The notes under the pieces are model-generated. The model saw only the letters and a list, made by a program, of their open reading frames with translations. It was not told the DNA's origin and made no database searches. Positions 50,204 through 60,400 of a stretch of 64,000 nt of DNA are shown here, piece by piece. The stretch spans positions 1-64,000 of the forward strand of contig DASTWL010000011.1 of assembly GCA_035765895.1 (NCBI GenBank). The letters are read 5' to 3'. The translations under genes and the position numbers were made by a program. Positions within the stretch are counted from its first letter, which is position 1; every line of letters begins with the position of its first letter. The stretch comes from Verrucomicrobiia bacterium (lineage in GTDB: Bacteria > Verrucomicrobiota > Verrucomicrobiia > Limisphaerales > DSYF01).

Positions 50204-51082
50204 TCAGGAACTCGCGCTGGTGTAACGCCGCAGGGAGGCGCGCCACCCCAGTTCCGAGACGGCCGCGCACAGTGCGGCCATGCCCAGCATCAGCAACAGC
50301 GGTCCTGGCTGGTCCAGTTTGTCGGCCAGAACCCGCGTCGGGACGTTGGAAACCAGAAGCATCGGGATGGCCAGCGTGAAGAACGCCTTGAACAGCCCGC
50401 GAAAGGCTTCATCCGGCAGGCGGGCGATGTTGAACAGATTGTAGTAACCCCACACGATGCCCTGCGCCTTCACCGTCCAGAAGCAAACGGCCGCCAGCAG
50501 GAGCATCAGCGAGTAATGAATGGAAATGCCCAGGACGCACAGGCCGAGAAAGCCCGCAAGTTGGAGGACGGTGGGATGGAGGTGCAACTGGTGGGCCGCG
50601 TAAGCCATGACCAGCGCCGCCGAACCCGCGTTGACGAAACCGCCCAAATCCACCTGTCGCAGCGAAACGATGAACCGCGTGTTCGCCGGCAGTAACAGGA
50701 GAAAGTCCAGTTTGCCGCTCCGCACCAATTCGGAAAGATTGGTCAGGTTGACGAGAAAAAAGGACTGGAAGATTTGCTGGATGAAGTTGCTGGCGGCCAC
50801 CAGCAGGACCACCTGCCATTTGGTCCAGGAGCCGATGGCATCCGTGTGAAGGTAGAGCACGCTGATGAAACAGATTTGCAATGCAAACCAGAGCAGCTCG
50901 ACGATGATCCACAGGAGAAAATTGCTCTTGAAGCTCATCTCCCGCGCGAGCGAGTTTTTGGCCAGGGCGAGATAAATCGAAAAATAGCGCGCCCAACGGG
51001 ATTGCCCCCGGGGCGTAGCCGCCGGGCGGGGGGGCGGGGTCGGCTTTGCCAAATCCGTTGCGGAAGTCGGGTTCATGCTCAT
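50204..51082 (-). CDS. ABC-2 type transporter permease
   Basis: 292 aa. After a Pro-rich N-terminus it has six predicted membrane helices of the ABC2_membrane_6 type ('FLLWIIVELLWFALQICFIS', 'VVLLVAASNFIQQIFQSFFL', 'LVRSGKLDFLLLLPANTRFI'). It overlaps the neighbouring permease gene by 4 bp, implying a heterodimer. These permeases normally pair with an ATPase gene upstream, and none is visible here. Confidence 0.88.
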   Translation of the reverse strand: MSMNPTSATDLAKPTPPPRPAATPRGQSRWARYFSIYLALAKNSLAREMSFKSNFLLWIIVELLWFALQICFISVLYLHTDAIGSWTKWQVVLLVAASNFIQQIFQSFFLVNLTNLSELVRSGKLDFLLLLPANTRFIVSLRQVDLGGFVNAGSAALVMAYAAHQLHLHPTVLQLAGFLGLCVLGISIHYSLMLLLAAVCFWTVKAQGIVWGYYNLFNIARLPDEAFRGLFKAFFTLAIPMLLVSNVPTRVLADKLDQPGPLLLMLGMAALCAAVSELGWRASLRRYTSASS

Positions 51083-51888
51083 CCCCCCACCGCCGAGTAT
51101 TTGCGAATGCCGCGCGCCCAGGCAAAGCGCGCGGCGCCATAGGCGAGCATGACCCAGAGGAACTGCATGCCCAGGCCTTGATACAGCGCGGGCCCGGTTG
51201 TCTTGCCCATGTAAACGCTGACCGGAAAGTAGAGTTGATAGGGAAATGGCGTGTAATACATCGCGTGTTGCAATCCCGGCGGCAGAATATCCAGCGGAAA
51301 CAAGTGCCCGCTCGCGAGGTATTCAAAGGCGTAGAGAATGAAGATGAACGTTGAAACCTCCAGCACCCAGAACGCGAGCATGGCCATGGCGTAGGAGGTC
51401 AGAAACTGGAGCAGGGCGGTCAACCCGACTGAAAGACCAAACCAGCCGAACTGGCTCCACGTGGGCGGCAGCACAAAATATTGCCGGAACCAGAAGATGA
51501 ACAGCGCCAGCGGAATGGCCGCGACGCCGAGGTATGTCAGCCGGCCCGCCAGGAACAGGCTGAGCCGATACCACAGATAGTCCAGCGGCTTGAGCAGGAA
51601 CTGGCTGATGTTGCCGTCCTTGATGTCCGCCGCAATGGCCCAGTCGTCCTCGTTCACGGCGGTCAGCGCATCAACGAGTTGCACGATGAGATAATACGAC
51701 AGCATCTCGGCGAGCGTGTAACCGGAGATCGTCGCCCCGGCACCGCCCTTGCCGGTGTAAATCGTCCGCCAGAGATAAAGCATCGCGGTCAGCGGAATGA
51801 GTCCGAACAGGGAGCGCGCCAGAAAGTTCACCCGGTAGGCCAGGTTGTTCTGCATTCCGACGCTAATGACGTGCCAATACTTCTTCAT
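51079..51888 (-). CDS. ABC-2 type transporter permease
   Basis: 269 aa. Six predicted helices of the same family as the downstream permease ('VNFLARSLFGLIPLTAMLYL', 'EMLSYYLIVQLVDALTAVNE', 'IKDGNISQFLLKPLDYLWYR', 'LEYLASGHLFPLDILPPGLQ'-like region). The pair resembles the YehN-type uncharacterised exporter permeases. It opens the transcript; the gene on its other side, glgP, is divergent, so the ATPase must be elsewhere. Confidence 0.88.
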   Translation of the reverse strand: MKKYWHVISVGMQNNLAYRVNFLARSLFGLIPLTAMLYLWRTIYTGKGGAGATISGYTLAEMLSYYLIVQLVDALTAVNEDDWAIAADIKDGNISQFLLKPLDYLWYRLSLFLAGRLTYLGVAAIPLALFIFWFRQYFVLPPTWSQFGWFGLSVGLTALLQFLTSYAMAMLAFWVLEVSTFIFILYAFEYLASGHLFPLDILPPGLQHAMYYTPFPYQLYFPVSVYMGKTTGPALYQGLGMQFLWVMLAYGAARFAWARGIRKYSAVGG

Positions 51889-52033
51889 GCCGCGTTGCGC
51901 ATGTCCATTTTAAGCCAGCCTGTGAGGAAAGCGCCAGCGCACACCCGCAGATGGATGAATTTGTTTGCGGCCATTATCCGGGGATTCTAGGGTCAGCGGC
52001 TTCCGGAGCACGGGGAGGCAGAAAAATTGCTAA

Positions 52034-54259
52034 ATGATGAAATTTATGGCTAAGGCACCGCTCGCAAAAGAGGAACTCGACCGGTTGGTCGCCGGGCTCA
52101 ACAAGCTGGCGCGCAATCTGTGGTGGACCTGGGATCAGCAGGCACAGGAGGTGTTCCAGGAACTTTCTCCACGCGGCTGGCAGAACATGTTCCACAACGC
52201 GGTCGCCATTCTGCGCGAAGTTTCGGAGAGCGAATTGCGCGCCCGCCTTCAGGATCAGGACTTCGCCGAGCGCGTGGGCGCCGCCATTGCCAAGTATGAA
52301 ACCTACGTTGCGGAAAAGAACACGTGGGGCAATGAAAACGGCCCGGCGCTCGCCAGGAATCCCGTGGCCTATTTTTCGGCGGAGTTTGGCCTGCATGAAA
52401 CGCTGCCCATTGCGGCTGGCGGCCTTGGGGTGCTGGCGGGCGATCACATGAAATCCGCCAGTGATCTGGGCCTGGGTTTTGTCGGCGTCAGCCTGTTCTA
52501 TCGCGAAGGCTATTTCCAGCAGGCCATTGATCACAACAACTGGCAGACCGAATACTACACGCTTTTGAACCCGCCCAACCTGCCGATGGAACCCGTGCTC
52601 GACGCGCAGGGCAACCCGGTTGTCTGCACGGTGGACATCAACATGGCGCAGGTCGCCTTCCAGGCCTGGCGTGTGAACGTCGGACGCGTCCCGATTTATC
52701 TCATCGACGCCAACCGGCCGGAGAACGAACAACGCTTTCGCGACCTTACCATGCGCGTTTATGGCGGCGACAGCAGCACGCGCATCATGCAGGAAATTCT
52801 TCTCGGCATCGGTGGTGTAAAACTCTTGCGTCAGCTGGGCGTGACGCCCTCGGTCTTTCACATGAACGAAGGGCACGCCGCCTTCCTGACCCTTGAGCTG
52901 ATTCGGGAAAAGATGGCCGCCGGCAAAACCTTTGAGCAGGCCGCGGCGGACACCAAGCAGCAATGTCTGTTCACCACGCACACGCCGGTTGAGGCGGGGC
53001 ATGATCGTTTCACCGTGGAGATGATGGACTATGCGCTCCACCGCTACCGGAATCAGCTGGCGGTTCCGTTTGACCAGTTGATCGGTTTGGGCCGGGTCAA
53101 ACCCGAAGATGCACGCGAACCGTTCTGCATGACCGTGCTCGCGCTGAAGCTTTCGCGCGCGGCCAACGGCGTGAGCGAGCTGCATGGCCGCGTCAGCCGC
53201 CACATGTGGCACGCGCTTTTCCCCGGCAAGGCGGTCGAAGAGGTGCCCATTGGCCACGTCACCAATGGCGTTCACACGCTGGGCTGGATGAAGGGACCGG
53301 TGCGCAAATTCTGGCGGCGGCGGCTGGCGGGCAACTGGGAGGGCTTTTCCCCGGCGGAGAAGAAGGCCAAAGGCGGCAAGGGCACGTCCGTCTGGAGCAA
53401 GCTGACCAAGGCCCATTGGGACGACACGCTCGACGATCCGGAGTTCTGGCAGCGGATTGCTGACCCAGGTTACGTTTCCGACGAGGAACTCTGGGCATTG
53501 CGGTATCAACTGCGCCGTGAGCTGATTGAATTCACCCGGCGCCGGCTGTTGTTGCAGGGACAATCCTTCCGGCAGGGCGACTTCATCATTTTCGATCACC
53601 TCCTGAATCCAGATGCGTTGACGATCGGCTTTGCCCGCCGCTTTGCCACCTACAAGCGGGCGCCGCTGATCTTCCAGCAGTTCGACAACATCGTCCGGCT
53701 TTGCCGCGACAAGTCACGCCCGGTGCAGTTCGTATTTGCCGGCAAGGCGCATCCGCGCGACGACGACGGCAAGCGTTTCATCCAGCACATCATTCACCTC
53801 AGCAAATACAGCGATCTCAAGGGCAGCCTGGTGTTCATCGAGAATTACGACATGCACGTCGCACGGCAGATGGTGTCCGGGTGCGACGTGTGGTTGAACA
53901 ATCCGCGCCGTCCGCTCGAAGCCTCCGGCACGAGCGGCATGAAGGCCATCGCCCACGGCTGTCTCAACATGAGCATCCTCGACGGCTGGTGGCGCGAGGG
54001 GTATGACGGCCAGAACGGTTTTGCCATCGGGGACGATTCGCATCCGGCCTCCGTCGAGGAGCAGGATCGCATCGATTCCGCCAACCTGTTCAACACCTTG
54101 AACAACGAGGTCATCCCGCTCTTCTACGAGCGGGATGCGACCGGGCTGCCGCGCAACTGGATCAAACGCATCCGCCACGCGATGGTCACCCTCATGCCGG
54201 TCTTCAACACGCACCGCATGGTCAAGGAATACGCTGAAAAGTATTACGTGGCGAAGTGA
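52034..54259 (+). CDS. glgP: Alpha-glucan (glycogen/maltodextrin) phosphorylase
   Basis: 741 aa, the short DUF3417-containing phosphorylase type. Residues about 10-110 form DUF3417 ('ARNLWWTWDQQAQEVFQELS'). The catalytic part shows 'AYFSAEFGLHETLPIAAGGL', 'HMNEGHAAFLTLELIREKM', 'FARRFATYKRAPLI' and the PLP-lysine block 'EASGTSGMKAIAHGCLNM' (Lys near residue 637). It releases glucose-1-phosphate from alpha-1,4-glucans in the cytosol. Start at 52034 (MMKFMAK); Met at residue 2 or 5 is also possible. rlmN follows after 23 bp. Confidence 0.94.
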   Translation: MMKFMAKAPLAKEELDRLVAGLNKLARNLWWTWDQQAQEVFQELSPRGWQNMFHNAVAILREVSESELRARLQDQDFAERVGAAIAKYETYVAEKNTWGNENGPALARNPVAYFSAEFGLHETLPIAAGGLGVLAGDHMKSASDLGLGFVGVSLFYREGYFQQAIDHNNWQTEYYTLLNPPNLPMEPVLDAQGNPVVCTVDINMAQVAFQAWRVNVGRVPIYLIDANRPENEQRFRDLTMRVYGGDSSTRIMQEILLGIGGVKLLRQLGVTPSVFHMNEGHAAFLTLELIREKMAAGKTFEQAAADTKQQCLFTTHTPVEAGHDRFTVEMMDYALHRYRNQLAVPFDQLIGLGRVKPEDAREPFCMTVLALKLSRAANGVSELHGRVSRHMWHALFPGKAVEEVPIGHVTNGVHTLGWMKGPVRKFWRRRLAGNWEGFSPAEKKAKGGKGTSVWSKLTKAHWDDTLDDPEFWQRIADPGYVSDEELWALRYQLRRELIEFTRRRLLLQGQSFRQGDFIIFDHLLNPDALTIGFARRFATYKRAPLIFQQFDNIVRLCRDKSRPVQFVFAGKAHPRDDDGKRFIQHIIHLSKYSDLKGSLVFIENYDMHVARQMVSGCDVWLNNPRRPLEASGTSGMKAIAHGCLNMSILDGWWREGYDGQNGFAIGDDSHPASVEEQDRIDSANLFNTLNNEVIPLFYERDATGLPRNWIKRIRHAMVTLMPVFNTHRMVKEYAEKYYVAK

Positions 54260-54282
54260 CGGAATCCTCTTAATCTGGGAGT

Positions 54283-55476
54283 GTGAATCCGGCAGGGGAG
54301 CGCTTTGGCTCCGGGGCCGGATCGAGATTGAGAGTGAGTGAGAAACCCGACATCAAATCGCTGACCGACGCGGCGCTGGCGGATTGCCTTAAAGAATGGG
54401 GTCAGCCGGCGTATCGGCTGGCGCAAATTCTGGCCTGGATTTACGTCCAGCGCGCGACCGATTGGGAGGCGATGACCAACCTGCCCAAGGCGTTGCGCGC
54501 CTTGTTGCGCGAGCACTTCACCCATCAAGTGCTGCAACTCGTCCGCAAGCAGGGTGCGACGGACACGACCCAGAAATTCCTCTGGCGGTTGGCGGATCAG
54601 GCGCTGATCGAGAGCGTGTTGATTCCCGCCAATCCCGCGCTCTACGGGGAGGCCAGCGACCGGCATACACTCTGCATTTCCACCCAGGTCGGCTGCGCCT
54701 ACGGCTGCAAGTTCTGCGCGAGCGGCCTGGATGGCTGGAAGCGTAATCTGCGCGTTGAGGAAATTGTGGACCAGGTGCTGGCCGTGGAACGCTGGCATGA
54801 TCAGGCAGAACCAGAGCCGCCCGTCGCCGCAGCCGAGGCAGCCGGTCCCGCTGGCGCGCCTGCCCGAATCGTCAACAACATCGTGGTGATGGGGATGGGG
54901 GAACCGCTGGCGAACTACGACAACCTGCTCGCCGCCCTGCGCATTCTGAACGCGCCGTGGGGCGGGGGCATCGGTGCACGGAAGATTACCGTTTCCACCA
55001 GCGGCCTGGTGCCCCAAATCCGGCGGCTCGCCGACGAGCCCTTTCAATTCCGCCTTGCCATTTCGTTGCACGGTGCCACCGACGCCGTGCGCGAGAAAAT
55101 CATGCCCGTCAACCGGAGGTATCCGCTGAAGGAACTGGCCGCGGCCTGCGATTACTACCAGCAACAAAAGGGGCGCATGCTGACGTTCGAATACATTCTC
55201 ATCGCCGGCGTGAACGATGGGCTCGATCAGGTGGGGCCGCTGGCCCGGCTGGCCCACCAGCTGCACGCGAAGGTCAATTTGATTCCCTACAACACGGTGG
55301 AAGGACTGCCGTGGGAACGCCCCGCGCCGTCGGTTCAGGAGACGTTCCTGGCGGCTCTGGAAGCCCAAGGAGTCACTGCCACCTTGCGACGCGAAAAAGG
55401 CGGGGACATTGACGCGGCTTGTGGTCAGCTCCGGCTCAAAACCGAACGCGAACTGGCAATTGGGGTTGTGGATTAA
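54283..55476 (+). CDS. rlmN: 23S rRNA (adenine-2503-C2)-methyltransferase RlmN
   Basis: 397 aa by the GTG at 54283; GTG 54334 (SEKPDIKSLT) is an equally good start. The radical SAM cysteines are in 'GCAYGCKFCASGLDGWKRNL' (CxxxCxxC). 'VVMGMGEPLANYDNLLAALR', 'KITVSTSGLVPQIRRLADEP', 'LAISLHGATDAVREKIMPVN' and the C-terminal 'TLRREKGGDIDAACGQL' with the second catalytic Cys are intact. It methylates A2503 of 23S rRNA (and possibly tRNA A37). A Glu/Pro/Ala-rich insert (about 175-190) is not conserved in E. coli. Confidence 0.94.
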   Translation: MNPAGERFGSGAGSRLRVSEKPDIKSLTDAALADCLKEWGQPAYRLAQILAWIYVQRATDWEAMTNLPKALRALLREHFTHQVLQLVRKQGATDTTQKFLWRLADQALIESVLIPANPALYGEASDRHTLCISTQVGCAYGCKFCASGLDGWKRNLRVEEIVDQVLAVERWHDQAEPEPPVAAAEAAGPAGAPARIVNNIVVMGMGEPLANYDNLLAALRILNAPWGGGIGARKITVSTSGLVPQIRRLADEPFQFRLAISLHGATDAVREKIMPVNRRYPLKELAAACDYYQQQKGRMLTFEYILIAGVNDGLDQVGPLARLAHQLHAKVNLIPYNTVEGLPWERPAPSVQETFLAALEAQGVTATLRREKGGDIDAACGQLRLKTERELAIGVVD

Positions 55477-55563
55477 CGGGTTGCGTGGCTCCTTCGCTTC
55501 GCGTTCTGGCACCGGGCGTGCTCTTGCAAGGATGCGGCGGGTCGCCCGCCCACTTTACCCATA

Positions 55564-55692
55564 ATGAAACGCACGCCCTCACCCCGCACCACCGCTGCCC
55601 GAGTTCTTGGAATCCCGTTCGCCGGCTTGCTGATACTCGCCCTGGCCGCAGGCCTCCTGGCGGCGTTCTTCATCCCGGTGACGGTTCACTGA
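55564..55692 (+). CDS. Small membrane protein, hypothetical
   Basis: 42 aa: a short basic N-terminus (KRTPSPRTTAARVLG) then one long hydrophobic helix ('FAGLLILALAAGLLAAFFIP'). It lies 87 bp after rlmN on the same strand. No clear ribosome site precedes the ATG and no family is known to me, so the evidence is only the amphipathic layout. Confidence 0.35.
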   Translation: MKRTPSPRTTAARVLGIPFAGLLILALAAGLLAAFFIPVTVH

Positions 55693-55801
55693 GCCAGTTC
55701 ACCCGTCTAATCCGCGCCGATTGGGAGATCTTGTGCCCCGGCCAACGATGGCAGCAAAGGAAAGGTCAACGGCTCAATTCCGTTGCGGATGCTTGAAGTT
55801 C

Positions 55802-57241
55802 TCACTCAGTCTTACCTGAGGATTTCTGAATCAAAACCCTTTCAACATGCCTCCATACGATGCGTTGGCCCGGCTCATCCACTGCGGTAAAAACCAGGTC
55901 GTGTGGGCGAGTATTGCTGTTCATTTGCTCAATCATGATGTCCCCATCGATTTGATAAGCTCGAGAGCCCAATCTTCGGGTTGAATTCCACGTCCCCTTC
56001 GGAGTGACAGTAGGAACAGGGCTGGAAACCCGCACAAGACGAAGCCCGAGCGGTTCCAACTGGTAAACCCGATTGTCCACTTTGAACAGGGCGCCGCCGT
56101 CGTCCCAGCCTTCAAAGCTGACCCAATAATCGTTGCGCGGGGTGGCAAAGCGTATTTCCGTTGCCTTCTTAAGGTTGCCTTTGAAGTCGTAATTCTCAAA
56201 CCAAGGTTGACCTTTTGAATGGTGCTCATCGAGCCAGATCCTTTCGCATTGTGCATAACGGATCATATTCGAGCCATGCAGCACCCAGCTCGATTGTTCA
56301 TTTGTATGCGTCATGGGCTCCGGAAACTGGGAGACCCGACCAGTGCGGTCGTCAAAAATGGCCATCGCAGTGCCTTGCTCTCCCGAAACTTGAAAGAGGC
56401 ACCGATCTCCAAACGAATACTGACCGGACTCAAGACTCGTGGACATTGGAGAGACTGATGCGGATTGCAGTCGTGACCCGGATACGGTCCTCATGCGGCC
56501 ATTTTTGAATACGAATAATCCGTCGTCATTCACCAGCAGTTTGGTTTCCCCGGCTGTGCCAACGTATTCCCCGGGGCCGCCCTTTTGAAAGTGCCCGGAT
56601 TGTTCGTCAAATAGGAGCCAGTCGTTGAAGCATTTGGAAACAATACACCCCGATCTTTCCATGGCCTCGCGCATTACCAACAATTTGCCCGCGCTGAGGG
56701 CGAGCTTGTAGGTGTAATAGGATGGCTTCGGTCTTAGGGTGAATAGAACAGTCGCTGGCGCACGTTGCTTGACGCCAATCCATTCCAGAAGTTTCCGCGA
56801 AACCACCTGATAACGCGAGGGCGGTAGCGGCTTTTGTTGAGGGATTTTTACCAGGCTTTGCAGCCAGACGATATTGCCCGAGGCGAGTTGCCGCTTTTGC
56901 AGGACATCTCCTGCGATCAGATACAAGAAACCATCGTCGGTCGCCAAGCCGTCTCCCATCACTCTTTCCGTCTTCTTCTGCCACAACAGGCGACCGTCTT
57001 TGGCATCCAAGGCAAGTAAATCCGCAGCCTCGCATCCGCTGACACTCTTTGAAAAAACAACCACCTTTTGTGAAGCCGCTACAAAACAGGCTTCGGCGTA
57101 TCCGTCGATATGCACCATTTGTGCAAGTGCGGGCAAGGCGGACAGACAAACTATCAGAGCCAGCCGGAGGAGGTGATAATGCCGGCGAACAGCGAGATTT
57201 GCCCGCTCAATGGATTGCTGCGGCGCTCGTAAACCGTGCAT
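55802..57241 (-). CDS. Secreted PQQ-like beta-propeller protein, hypothetical
   Basis: 479 aa from ATG 57241 (MHGLRAPQQS); a longer frame upstream runs through the tRNA gene and is an artefact. A signal segment is visible ('LLRLALIVCLSALPALAQ'). The N-terminal part shows PQQ/YVTN-type blades ('ADLLALDAKDGRLLWQKKTE', 'GFLYLIAGDVLQKRQLASGN'). The rest is beta-rich and unrecognised. Base composition is lower in GC than neighbours such as rlmN, which hints at transfer. It lies directly downstream of tRNA-Leu on the same strand. Confidence 0.7.
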   Translation of the reverse strand: MHGLRAPQQSIERANLAVRRHYHLLRLALIVCLSALPALAQMVHIDGYAEACFVAASQKVVVFSKSVSGCEAADLLALDAKDGRLLWQKKTERVMGDGLATDDGFLYLIAGDVLQKRQLASGNIVWLQSLVKIPQQKPLPPSRYQVVSRKLLEWIGVKQRAPATVLFTLRPKPSYYTYKLALSAGKLLVMREAMERSGCIVSKCFNDWLLFDEQSGHFQKGGPGEYVGTAGETKLLVNDDGLFVFKNGRMRTVSGSRLQSASVSPMSTSLESGQYSFGDRCLFQVSGEQGTAMAIFDDRTGRVSQFPEPMTHTNEQSSWVLHGSNMIRYAQCERIWLDEHHSKGQPWFENYDFKGNLKKATEIRFATPRNDYWVSFEGWDDGGALFKVDNRVYQLEPLGLRLVRVSSPVPTVTPKGTWNSTRRLGSRAYQIDGDIMIEQMNSNTRPHDLVFTAVDEPGQRIVWRHVERVLIQKSSGKTE

Positions 57242-57289
57242 CGCTTTTAGATGCTTGAAGTTTTTTCCCGAACTGTCCGGAAGTGCTTT

Positions 57290-57376
57290 TGGTGCCGATG
57301 GAGGGGCTCGAACCCCCACGTCCGCGAGGACACCAGATTTTGAGTCTAGCGCGTCTGCCAATTCCGCCACATCGGC
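57290..57376 (-). tRNA. tRNA-Leu (anticodon CAA)
   Basis: Cloverleaf on the minus strand from 57376: acceptor GCCGATG pairs with CATCGGC, D-arm GCGGAATTGGCAGAC, anticodon stem CTAGA/TCTGG with loop CTCAAAA (anticodon CAA at 57342-57340), long class II variable arm GTGTCCTCGCGGAC, T-arm GGGGGTTCGAGCCCCTC, and encoded CCA. 87 nt with CCA. Reads UUG codons. Confidence 0.97.
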
Positions 57377-57450
57377 CACCAAGGGCGGACATTAAGGATT
57401 TTGCCCCGCCGCGAATCAAGTTTTGTTTTCCACCAATGTGCTCGTTCCCT

Positions 57451-57467
57451 GCGGTGGGGACAGCCGT
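57451..57467. repeat. Decayed copy of the GCGGCTG/CAGCCGC hairpin
   Basis: GCGGTGGGGACAGCCGT differs at two of 17 positions from the hairpin at 5513-5530. It lies between the tRNA and the end of the GH76 gene. Confidence 0.5.
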
Positions 57468-57470
57468 CAG

Positions 57471-60400
57471 TCACCAGGGCTCTTGCGGTGCCGCCAAGCG
57501 GAAGAAGCGCGTCTGGGAATCCACCGGCAGGCTCACACTGAACCGGCCGTTGTTGCTGGTGACGGTGCTGGTCACCGGATTCCACTGAACGGGCGGGGTC
57601 AAATTGGTCGTGGAATACAATTCCCAGTCACTGGCCCAATCCGGCCAGGTGAGATTCAGTGCGCCGGCGCTCGCCGTCAGACTCAGTGAGGGCAATGGCA
57701 GAAACACCCCCAGCGGCGCCGAGTTGACGCCGGTGCCGCAATCGTTGCTGGCGGTGAGGCGATAATAATTCATCTGACCTCCGGCCGCCTCGTGGTCCAC
57801 GTAACTGCTCGTGGTGAGGCCGGCGGCAATCAGTTGGTAGGACGCCCCGTAGTCCGTGGAGCGCCAAAGGTTGCAGCCTTCCGCCCCCGGCGAGGCCTGC
57901 CAGTTCAGGGCGATTTGGCGATTGCCTGCGGTGCCGGCCAGGCCGCCGGGGGGCAGGGGAGCCGCGCCGCCGGCGATGCCATATTTGCATTTCAGCGCGC
58001 GTTCCTGTCCCAGCCGGTCCGCGTCGGAAAGTGCCGCGTTGTATATCTGCACTTCGGCCAGATCGCCGGTCAGAAAATTATTCAACACACCCTGCGCGCC
58101 CAGCACGAGACAGTTTGGGGCGGTCAATGATTGCGTTCCGCCCGACGCGGAACCCGCCGGAGTGCTGTCCACGTAAAGAACGATCACCCCGTTGCTGCGG
58201 GTGCGTTTGAAGGTGATGACGTGCGGCTGTCCGTTGCTCAGGCCCGTGGCGGAATGAATCGTCGTGTCCGGGTTGCCAACGCCGGCCAGGATTTGTCCAT
58301 TGGCATTCAGTGCCGTGCCGAAGTCACCCACCGAACCGGAAACTTCCCCGTTGACCAGTCCCGCACCGTTCCAAAACGCCGTGCCTGTGCCAATGCCCTG
58401 ACTGCTTTGGTAAACAAAGATCATGGTGAAGTCGTCCTGCACGGGCCGATAAAACCAGAGGTAAGAGTTGTTGGTGGCGTTGAAACGCACGGCGGGCATT
58501 CCATTCACCGCAGTCGCGGCGAAAGTCGGTTGATTGACGGTTACGGGCTGCAGGGCGTCGAAGCCATGCCCGCTGGCGTCGGGCCAAATGCCAACCGACG
58601 CCCCATCGGCGAGGGCCGCAAGGTCGCTGGCTTGGAACCACGCCGCCCGTGCGACCGGCGTGGCGCTTGCCTGGTCGGAGTCCGGTCCCTCGCCCAGCGA
58701 ATTCACGGGCGAAACCACATAGTAATACGTGCGATTGTTGATGAGGCCCGCATCCGTGCAGGTCGTGGCCGCAAGATTGGTGACCACGATGTAAGGACTG
58801 CCGTCAATCAGTGAACGTTTCACGTTGTAACTGGTCGCGCCGGCGGCGGCCGACCAGGTCAACTCCACCTGCCCGTTTCCCGCCACGGCGCGCAAATTGG
58901 CGGGCGCGGTGGAGGGTGGTTGAATGCCGCAGACATACAGCGCCGCAACCTCGCTGGCATCCAGCACCCGCGGGAAAATTCTGATGTCGTCCAGGCTGCC
59001 GTTGAAATACCCGCCGCCCGAGGCAATCGCGCCGAACAGGAGCTGGCCCGAGGCGTTCAGAACGTTCTTGTTGGCGCTGCCCGTGGCTTGCAGGACGCCG
59101 TCCACATAAACCTTGATGGTGCCGGTGTCGCGTTGCCGCGTCGCGACGCAATGGTGCCAGTTGCCGTTATTGATGGCGGTGGCGGAAAGCAGAGTGGTGT
59201 CGGGGTTGCCGACGCCAAAGGCGAACTTGCCGCCAACCAGCGCCGTCCCAAAATCGTTGCTGCTGAACGGCGCGTCACCATCCACCAGGCCGCGGCCGTT
59301 ATACCACTGGCCCGTTCCGGCGGTTTGCGTCGTCTTGACCCAAAGCGCGATGCTGAAATCAGCGGCCGCGGGATTGCTGACCTGCACGGAACTGTTCACG
59401 CCGTTGAAGGTCAGGCAGCCGCCGATGAGGCCGGCGCTGGTCCAGGCTGCGCCGGCCACGGCGCCATCATTGTGATTGGCGGAAAGGTCGGCGGCCACCG
59501 TGCCGGTGGTGGCGTCCAACGGCCAGGCGCCGATAAAATTCGCCGGCAGCGCCTGCAGGGCCGCGTCCTGCGTCGGCTCCGCCGCAAGCATGATTTCGAA
59601 CGAGGAGATGCAGTCCCACGCGTAGAAGTTGGTTCCGGCCGGACTGGGGTGCAGCCACTGGCACCAGGACAAGTTGTCGGTGGGTCGTCGCAAATTCCAG
59701 GCCGCCTCGGCATTGCGCTGAAGCCACGGGCCGTAGGTGCCCTGCAAATTGCGGTCGCGCATGAAGCGCACCAGCCAGCGGAGGAAGATGGCGTTGAATC
59801 CCGAGTTGTTGCCGGCGATGCCATATTCCGGAAGGATGCCGCCGGTGGTCATTTTCATCATCGTGTAATTCGCCGCGAGCGCGGCGTCGTTGGTGCGGCC
59901 GAGAAAATGGGCCGCGCCGATGAACGTGCCCTGGTTGTAGGTGCTGGCCCAGGTGTTGATCACGCCGTTCGTGCCAATGGCGTCGGAAATGGCGCCGGAG
60001 TTGGTGTTGAACAATACCGCGCGCTCCCAGTTGTAGGCGTCCGTGGCCTTGCTCAAATAAGCCGGGTCGCCGTAAATCTGATACAGCAGCGACGCCGCGA
60101 TGGACCCGGGGCCGTTGACGCAGGCGTTCTTCGTCCAGTTCCCCGTGGTCCAATACAATCCGCCGCCCAGCGTGTTGTCCCAGGCCCGGGCATAGCACAT
60201 GTCGAAGTTCGCCCTGGCAATGTTGCAATAATTCAGGTTGCCCGTGTCCCGCCCGCCGCGCGCAAAGGCGAGCACCGCCCACATGATGTCGTCGTTGTAA
60301 ATGTTCCAGGACCACGAAGAGCCGTTGTTCTTGAGAAAGCCGTTCAGCAGGTTGGTGATCATTCCCTTGTAGGTCGCATTCGACGTCCATTCATACGCGT

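Noticed and set aside
57242-57382. N-terminal extension of the beta-propeller-like gene
   Set aside because: The extension translates tRNA-Leu (VADVAELADALDSKSG is the tell-tale peptide of a tRNA); the real start is ATG 57241.
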